A stretch of 9,917 nucleotides of DNA from Nitrospirota bacterium. Lineage in GTDB: Bacteria; Nitrospirota; Nitrospiria; Nitrospirales; NS-4. Positions 6,794 to 9,917 of this stretch are shown here, one piece after another (position 1 is the first letter of the stretch; every line of letters begins with the position of its first letter). Both the position numbers and the translations under genes were made by a program. Location of the stretch: NCBI GenBank assembly GCA_005877855.1, contig VBOF01000064.1, forward strand, positions 1 through 9,917, written 5' to 3'. Below the pieces are notes generated by a model that saw only the letters and a program-made list of their open reading frames with translations, was not told the DNA's origin and made no database searches.

Positions 6794-7108
6794 ATGTACG
6801 CGATTGTCGAGACAGGCGGGAAGCAGTATTGGGCGACGCAAGGCGTTGTTCTGCAAGTCGAAAAGCTTGACGGCGCCGTGGGCTCCACTGTCACTCTGGA
6901 CAAGGTGTTGCTGATCTCCGGCGAGGGGAGCACCACAATCGGCACGCCCGTTATCCCCAAGGCGAAGGTTACCGGCGAAATCGTGGCCCAGGGCCGGACT
7001 CCCAAAGTCATCGTGTTCAAGAAGAAGCGCCGCAAGGCATACCGGCGGACCCGCGGGCATCGGCAGTCGTTCACCAACGTGAAGATCACCGGAATTTCCG
7101 AGGGCTAG
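6794..7108 (+). CDS. rplU: 50S ribosomal protein L21
   Basis: L21 is a 23S rRNA-binding protein of the large subunit. From the ATG at 6794 the protein is 104 residues, the normal size, and starts with the family signature MYAIVETGGKQYWATQG. The C-terminal part has KVIVFKKKRRKAYRRTRGHRQSFTNVKITGI (about 73-103), the basic rRNA-contacting segment typical of L21. The frame is open upstream to a TTG at 6725, but that extension overlaps the predicted promoter and has no counterpart in the family. The ribosome-binding site is weak (GGAG at 6780-6783, 10 nt before the ATG). It lies 2 nt ahead of rpmA, and the pair is almost certainly one transcript. Confidence 0.97.
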   Translation: MYAIVETGGKQYWATQGVVLQVEKLDGAVGSTVTLDKVLLISGEGSTTIGTPVIPKAKVTGEIVAQGRTPKVIVFKKKRRKAYRRTRGHRQSFTNVKITGISEG

Positions 7109-7110
7109 CC

Positions 7111-7398
7111 ATGGCGCACAAAAAAGGACAGGGGTCCTGCCGGAACGGGCGGGACAGCAACCCGCAGTATCTCGGCGTGAAATGCTTCAGCGGTGAGGCC
7201 GTGCCGGGCGGGAGCATCCTCGTCCGCCAGCGCGGCACGCGGATTCACCCAGGATTCAACGTCGGTAGAGGCAAGGACGACACGCTGTACGCCAAGATCG
7301 CCGGCGTTGTGAAGTACGAAGGACCCAAGGAACGGCGCCGGGTCAGCGTGTATCCGGTGCCGTCGCCAACCCAGGCTGCCGTAGCCGCCTCAGCCTGA
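7111..7398 (+). CDS. rpmA: 50S ribosomal protein L27
   Basis: L27 sits near the peptidyl-transferase centre with its N-terminal tail reaching toward the tRNA ends. The protein is 95 residues. It starts MAHKKGQGSCRNGRDSNPQY directly, without the cleavable N-terminal extension known from Firmicutes. GVKCFSGEAVPGGSILVRQR and NVGRGKDDTLYAK are family signatures. A C-terminal extension of about 12 residues rich in Ala, Pro and Ser (PSPTQAAVAASA) follows the conserved core. It is 2 nt downstream of rplU, and translational coupling is likely. The next genes are unrelated and a strong terminator follows, so the frequent rplU-rpmA-obg arrangement is broken here. Confidence 0.97.
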   Translation: MAHKKGQGSCRNGRDSNPQYLGVKCFSGEAVPGGSILVRQRGTRIHPGFNVGRGKDDTLYAKIAGVVKYEGPKERRRVSVYPVPSPTQAAVAASA

Positions 7399-7413
7399 CC
7401 GTCTTTTCAGGCT
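7392..7413 (+). other. Perfect 7-bp hairpin over the rpmA stop codon
   Basis: AGCCTGA (7392-7398) and TCAGGCT (7407-7413) form a perfect 7-bp stem with an 8-nt loop, and the left arm includes the rpmA TGA. No T-run follows, so it is not itself an intrinsic terminator. It could protect the 3' end of the message or assist the terminator 12 nt downstream; both roles are inferred. Confidence 0.5.
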
Positions 7414-7424
7414 CTTCGCATGGG

Positions 7425-7463
7425 GCCCCTTGCTTCAGAGAATGGAGCCAGGGGCTTTTTATT
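7425..7463 (+). terminator. Intrinsic terminator of rplU-rpmA
   Basis: GCCCCTTGCTTC (7425-7436) pairs with GGAGCCAGGGGC (7444-7455) as a 12-position stem with one mismatch and one G-T pair, and a 7-nt loop. A run of five T follows at 7456-7460. This is a classic Rho-independent terminator for the + strand operon. The complementary strand has no T-run after the stem, so it should work poorly for the convergent 66-aa gene. Confidence 0.88.
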
Positions 7464-7484
7464 GCGTTTCATGAATCGCACAGC

Positions 7485-7685
7485 CTACTGCTGTTGGGGC
7501 TCCAATTTCTTTTCTAACTGCTCTCCGCGCGGGATATCCTTGGGCTCGTAGTGCCTGGGCGCGTACTCATAGAGCGAGCGCAGCAACAGGACGATCGCGG
7601 CGCCGAGGAGAGAGACCACCAGCATGACGATCACCCATTTCCCATTGCGGCGGTACCAAGCCCGCAGCGAAAGCGGCCCTCCCAT
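7485..7685 (-). CDS. Small single-pass membrane protein, function unknown (66 aa)
   Basis: Not recognised. A short basic N-terminus (LRAWYRRNGKW) is followed by one hydrophobic segment, VIVMLVVSLLGAAIVLLL (about 18-35), and a charged tail rich in Glu, Lys, Pro and Gln ending EPQQQ. By the positive-inside rule the N-terminus is cytoplasmic and the tail outside. The ATG at 7685 is chosen over the GTG at 7712 because GGGGGGAG lies 5 nt upstream of it. It converges on rpmA, with the rpmA terminator in between. Its N-terminal anchor resembles that of the 88-aa protein at 9018 (R-K/R-N, then a K and a V-rich membrane segment). Confidence 0.7.
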   Translation of the reverse strand: MGGPLSLRAWYRRNGKWVIVMLVVSLLGAAIVLLLRSLYEYAPRHYEPKDIPRGEQLEKKLEPQQQ

Positions 7686-7703
7686 CGCATCTCCCCCCTG
7701 ACA

Positions 7704-7722
7704 CCGGCTCACGACGAGCCGG
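7704..7722 (-). repeat. Inverted repeat upstream of the 66-aa gene
   Basis: CCGGCTC (7704-7710) and GAGCCGG (7716-7722) form a perfect 7-bp inverted repeat around a 5-nt loop. The right arm also overlaps a 12-bp palindrome, CGAGCCGGCTCG (7714-7725). It lies 18 bp upstream of the 66-aa start codon, so it could be an operator or a leader hairpin. In a GC-rich genome a chance origin is possible. Confidence 0.4.
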
Positions 7723-7809
7723 CTCGATGGTAGCTCAGTTTAGGGCCTTCTAAGTATAGCGTAGAATTGACGCCCGGTCTTCTTCCCGCACACAAGCGAT
7801 CAGGAAGCA

Positions 7810-7908
7810 ATGCGTACCGTGACAGGAAAAGGCTGTATCTTTCAAAGAGACGGAGTCCCTGGATGCACGTTTTTGACTGGTTTCAGAAAGGAGCTTGCGG
7901 TAAGCTAA
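7810..7908 (+). CDS. Possible 32-aa leader peptide upstream of the 329-aa gene
   Basis: An ATG at 7810, preceded by AGGAAG (7802-7807), opens a 32-codon frame reading MRTVTGKGCIFQRDGVPG and onward, ending TAA at 7906-7908. The stop is only 3 nt before the ATG of the 329-aa gene and in the same frame, and that gene lacks a well-placed ribosome-binding site of its own. This fits a short upstream frame that couples translation, or simply a chance frame. The peptide is not recognised, and the Shine-Dalgarno spacing of 2-4 nt is short. Apart from this the 170 bp before the 329-aa gene holds no convincing promoter. Confidence 0.25.
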   Translation: MRTVTGKGCIFQRDGVPGCTFLTGFRKELAVS

Positions 7909-7911
7909 CTC

Positions 7912-8901
7912 ATGCCTCCCTTCAAGGCCATCAGCCTTTCAGATACAATCGGGTTTCTCTCCCGACTTCGTGTTGGGCGCTACGTCCTGCTGATCGTGGT
8001 TATCGGAGGACTTTTGTACGCTGGATATCACCTCGAACAATCGGGCAAAACGGCTTTGCTGACAACGACGACCGTCCAACATCAACGCGGCGAACCAGGA
8101 ACTAAAAATGAACATCCCGAAAAAGGCACTAAAATTGAAGAGAACTCTGGCTTGGTGAAGAGTGACGTCCAAGAACGCCTTAAGTCATTCGAACGCGTGT
8201 TAAAGGAAAGGGAAGCTCAAATCAAGGAACGCGAGAGTGTGATCACCTCTCAGCGCCACGAGATCAACCAGCTGCAGAGCAAACTCATCGCCCCACAACA
8301 AAAGAACCCTGAACCAGTCGCTCCGTTGGGTGCCTCAGAAAAAACGATGAGGGGGTCGCCAACAGAGCGACTCAGTGTGCGCAGGACACCGCCTCACAAA
8401 GATCTCCAAATGCAATTTAGCACCATCATCGCATCAAAGGGATACTTCATCTTGGCGCCTGAAACTGTAACGGGAAAGGGCTTTTACATAGACGGACACC
8501 ATTATACTTCACTCAAATGCCTTCGAAAGATTACGCCGACTGATTTGCTAGGAGAATCAGGACGGACAGACCTGTTCTTCGCCATAACTGAAGGGGGCAA
8601 GGTTCTCTCGCCCGTGCCTTTCTTACACATTCTTCCAGTCGAAGAGGGTAAACATACGATGAAGCTGGAACCTCTCTCCGGGGCGACCGAGAATGATCCC
8701 GATGAAACAGTCGTGAGGCTTCTTGCAAGGCAAGTCGAATTTATCGACATCGATGGTATTGACGTGCTGAGCGACGAAGGAGGATCTCACGGCAAACTCA
8801 AAACATTCGATCTGGAAAGTACGGTACAGAGGCTTTCGAAGGTGCTCGAAAGTCTGTTCGTTGATAACCATTGTCTCTTGGAGGTCCTGACAACGAGATA
8901 G
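7912..8901 (+). CDS. Membrane-anchored coiled-coil protein, function unknown (329 aa)
   Basis: Not recognised. A basic N-terminus is followed by one membrane segment, YVLLIVVIGGLLYAGYHL (about 24-41). Next come a polar linker with many Thr, Lys and Glu (45-84), a heptad-like coiled coil from VQERLKSFERVLKEREAQ to INQLQSKLI (about 86-126) and a Pro-rich hinge (127-162). A C-terminal globular part of about 165 residues (165-329) has strand-like stretches such as GYFILAPETVTGKGFYIDG and VEFIDIDGIDVL. The likely topology is N-in with coiled coil and globular domain in the periplasm. The ATG at 7912 is the first start after an in-frame TAA at 7906-7908. AAAGGAG at 7886-7892 is about 19 nt away, too far for a normal ribosome-binding site. 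The gene is clearly less GC-rich than the glycolytic genes, which hints at recent acquisition. Confidence 0.75.
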   Translation: MPPFKAISLSDTIGFLSRLRVGRYVLLIVVIGGLLYAGYHLEQSGKTALLTTTTVQHQRGEPGTKNEHPEKGTKIEENSGLVKSDVQERLKSFERVLKEREAQIKERESVITSQRHEINQLQSKLIAPQQKNPEPVAPLGASEKTMRGSPTERLSVRRTPPHKDLQMQFSTIIASKGYFILAPETVTGKGFYIDGHHYTSLKCLRKITPTDLLGESGRTDLFFAITEGGKVLSPVPFLHILPVEEGKHTMKLEPLSGATENDPDETVVRLLARQVEFIDIDGIDVLSDEGGSHGKLKTFDLESTVQRLSKVLESLFVDNHCLLEVLTTR

Positions 8902-8946
8902 CCGCTCACCCCGTATCTGCCCCGCCGCCCGACCATCTTAATTTCG

Positions 8947-8975
8947 TTGACACTGCGCGCGACAAACGACAGACT
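8947..8975 (+). promoter_or_regulatory. Possible promoter for the 88-aa gene
   Basis: A perfect -35 hexamer, TTGACA (8947-8952), lies in the 116-bp gap before the 88-aa gene. The -10 at 17-nt spacing is poor (CAGACT, 3 of 6), so the promoter is weak or the -35 match is fortuitous. Confidence 0.3.
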
Positions 8976-9017
8976 ACTGGGATAGTCGCCTGTTTCCGAA
9001 CCTCAGGGAGTGCCGCC

Positions 9018-9284
9018 ATGAGCATGCGCAGGCTTGCCAAAGCGTTGAGAAAAAACTGGAAGTTTATTGTCGGAATGATCGTGGTGGCGGCGATCGCGGG
9101 GTCAGCGGCCGCGCTCCTGTCGCGTGGAATAGAGGCTGAATTTAGATCGCTGTCCACCATCGACAAGGCGTTGACCACGCCCGAACAGTTGACGGAACAA
9201 GAAAAAGCCCAATTGAAAAAAATGTACCAAGACTTGTCGCCGGCCACAAAAGAGCCGGCCAAGCAAAAAGGTGCTGCCCGCTAA
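9018..9284 (+). CDS. Small single-pass membrane protein, function unknown (88 aa)
   Basis: Not recognised. It begins MSMRRLAKALRKNWKF, a basic N-terminus, then a membrane segment IVGMIVVAAIAGSAAALL (about 17-34), then a polar tail with helical character (TPEQLTEQEKAQLKKMYQDL) and a Lys/Ala-rich end. The predicted topology is N-in with the tail outside. The ATG at 9018 is chosen because GGGAG (9006-9010) lies 7 nt upstream; the open frame extends to 8871 but overlaps the 329-aa gene and lacks signals there. It lies 116 bp after the 329-aa gene on the same strand and about 60 bp before the IS3 end, so the insertion has not disrupted it. The anchor resembles that of the 66-aa protein at 7485. 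Confidence 0.7.
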   Translation: MSMRRLAKALRKNWKFIVGMIVVAAIAGSAAALLSRGIEAEFRSLSTIDKALTTPEQLTEQEKAQLKKMYQDLSPATKEPAKQKGAAR

Positions 9285-9343
9285 CCGCGCCTACCGCACC
9301 CAAGTTGTATCTAAAAGAAATGGTCAAAGAAATGGGGTCAGCC

Positions 9344-9368
9344 TGAGCTGTCCCGGATTTCACGGACA
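9344..9368 (-). repeat. Putative terminal inverted repeat of the IS3-family element
   Basis: The segment starting TGAGCTGTCCCGG and ending ACGGACA lies 5 bp beyond the transposase stop codon. It has the form common at IS3-family ends: TGA first, a CCC block, and GGACA at the inner end. The exact outer border is uncertain, because the preceding GGGGTCAGCC could be part of the element. The matching end and the target-site duplication are outside the window. Confidence 0.5.
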
Positions 9369-9373
9369 CGTAG

Positions 9374-9917
9374 TTAAGGCACATCCCGCCGGGCTTCGAA
9401 CGTGGCGGGACTCACATAGTCGAGCGTTTGATGCAGCCGCTGGCGATTGTAAAAGACCTCGATAAACTCAAAGGCCTGGCTCCGGGCTTCGTCCCGTGTC
9501 TGGAACGTGCGGTCATGCACCAGCTCGTTCTTCAACGTGCTGAAGAAGCTCTCCGCGACGGCGTTATCGTAGCAGTTCCCCCGGCGACTCATACTGGCCA
9601 CCAGCCCATGTTGGGTGAGGACCTGCCGATAGGCCGTCGCCGCATACTGGCAGCCTTGATCCGTGTGGTGAATCAAGCCCGGTTGCGGCCGGCGGTGGAG
9701 CAGGGCCATCGTGAGGGCGTCGGTCGCGAGGGTGCGATCGGCGCGCGCCTGCATCGCCCAGCCGACCACGCGGCGGGAGTACAGATCCAGCATGACGGCC
9801 AGATACAGCCAGCCCGCGCGCGTCGGAATCGCCGTGATGTCCCCCACCCACACGCGATTCGGCGCCGCAACGGTCAGCCCTGGTCGGAGATGATTGGGGG
9901 CTGGCGGCGGCATCTGA
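9374..9917 (-). CDS. IS3-family transposase OrfB, C-terminal part (cut by window edge)
   Basis: OrfB carries the rve/DDE integrase core, which in IS3 elements is translated by frameshifting with OrfA to give the active copy-out/paste-in transposase. The frame is open through the window edge: the codon before the ATG at 9913 is CAG, so that Met is probably internal. About 180 residues are visible. Counting from that Met, the catalytic Asp is in WVGDITAIP (residue 25), the second in HHTDQGCQY (residue 85) and the Glu in NAVAESFFSTLKNEL (residue 121). The last two are separated by 35 residues, the DD(35)E spacing. RQRLHQTLDYVSPATFE near the C-terminus is the usual IS3 ending. The full protein should be about 270-290 residues. 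Confidence 0.95.
   Translation of the reverse strand, partial: QMPPPAPNHLRPGLTVAAPNRVWVGDITAIPTRAGWLYLAVMLDLYSRRVVGWAMQARADRTLATDALTMALLHRRPQPGLIHHTDQGCQYAATAYRQVLTQHGLVASMSRRGNCYDNAVAESFFSTLKNELVHDRTFQTRDEARSQAFEFIEVFYNRQRLHQTLDYVSPATFEARRDVP

Larger units (their letters stand above)
9344..9917 (-). mobile_element. IS3-family insertion sequence, one end
   Basis: The 3' part of an IS3-type orfB plus the adjacent terminal repeat mark one end of an insertion sequence that continues beyond the window. orfA and the frameshift region that makes the OrfAB transposase are not visible. Its frame is intact over the visible length, so the copy may be active. Confidence 0.85.

Noticed and set aside
7741..7911. 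Riboswitch or structured leader before the 329-aa gene
   Set aside because: No recognisable riboswitch core (for example a GEMM-like pattern) and no strong hairpin could be identified by eye.
7767..8105. 112-codon + strand frame
   Set aside because: It begins with TTG without a ribosome-binding site and overlaps the 329-aa gene in another frame.
8871..9017. Longer version of the 88-aa protein starting inside the 329-aa gene
   Set aside because: A GGGAG sequence correctly spaced before the ATG at 9018 and the basic/membrane start there favour the shorter form; the extension is not membrane-protein-like.
9239..9259. GCCGGC/GCCGGC inverted repeat near the end of the 88-aa gene
   Set aside because: It is a short GC-rich stem inside coding sequence without a T-run.

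Overview
The window is a GC-rich bacterial chromosome segment made of core housekeeping genes, with a small-gene accessory stretch and a mobile element at the right edge. The gene set (gap-pgk-tpiA-secG, a HEAT-repeat exported protein, ilvE, rplU-rpmA) and protein style would suit a Nitrospira-like or related Gram-negative lineage. That assignment is an inference from recognition, not a proven placement.

Layout. (1) 2-3365, + strand: a tightly spaced central-carbon operon, gap (5' end cut by the window) - pgk - tpiA - secG, with gaps of 16, 21 and 9 nt. It covers the triose-phosphate part of glycolysis/gluconeogenesis plus a subunit of the Sec translocon. (2) 3392-5911, - strand: ilvE (branched-chain aminotransferase) followed by an exported protein made almost entirely of about 13 HEAT repeats of 33 residues. 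ilvE has a near-consensus sigma70-type promoter whose predicted start site falls on its GTG start codon, which suggests a leaderless mRNA. (3) 6031-6639: two small basic helical proteins of unknown function (94 aa on +, 107 aa on -), convergent with directly abutting stop codons. (4) 6720-7463, + strand: promoter, rplU (L21), rpmA (L27) and a strong intrinsic terminator. The obg gene that often follows is not next. (5) 7485-9284: an uncharacterised stretch with three predicted single-pass membrane proteins (66 aa on -, 329 aa on +, 88 aa on +). The 329-aa gene is visibly less GC-rich than its surroundings. (6) 9344-9917: one end of an IS3-family insertion sequence, with the 3' part of its DDE transposase on the - strand; the rest lies beyond the window.

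The metabolic and ribosomal genes are conventional, with all key catalytic motifs intact. The least explained parts are the leaderless ilvE promoter, the small-gene pair at 6031-6639, and the cluster of membrane-anchored unknowns between the rpmA terminator and the IS3 element. No CRISPR array, tRNA or rRNA was seen, and no complete new system can be demonstrated from this window alone.
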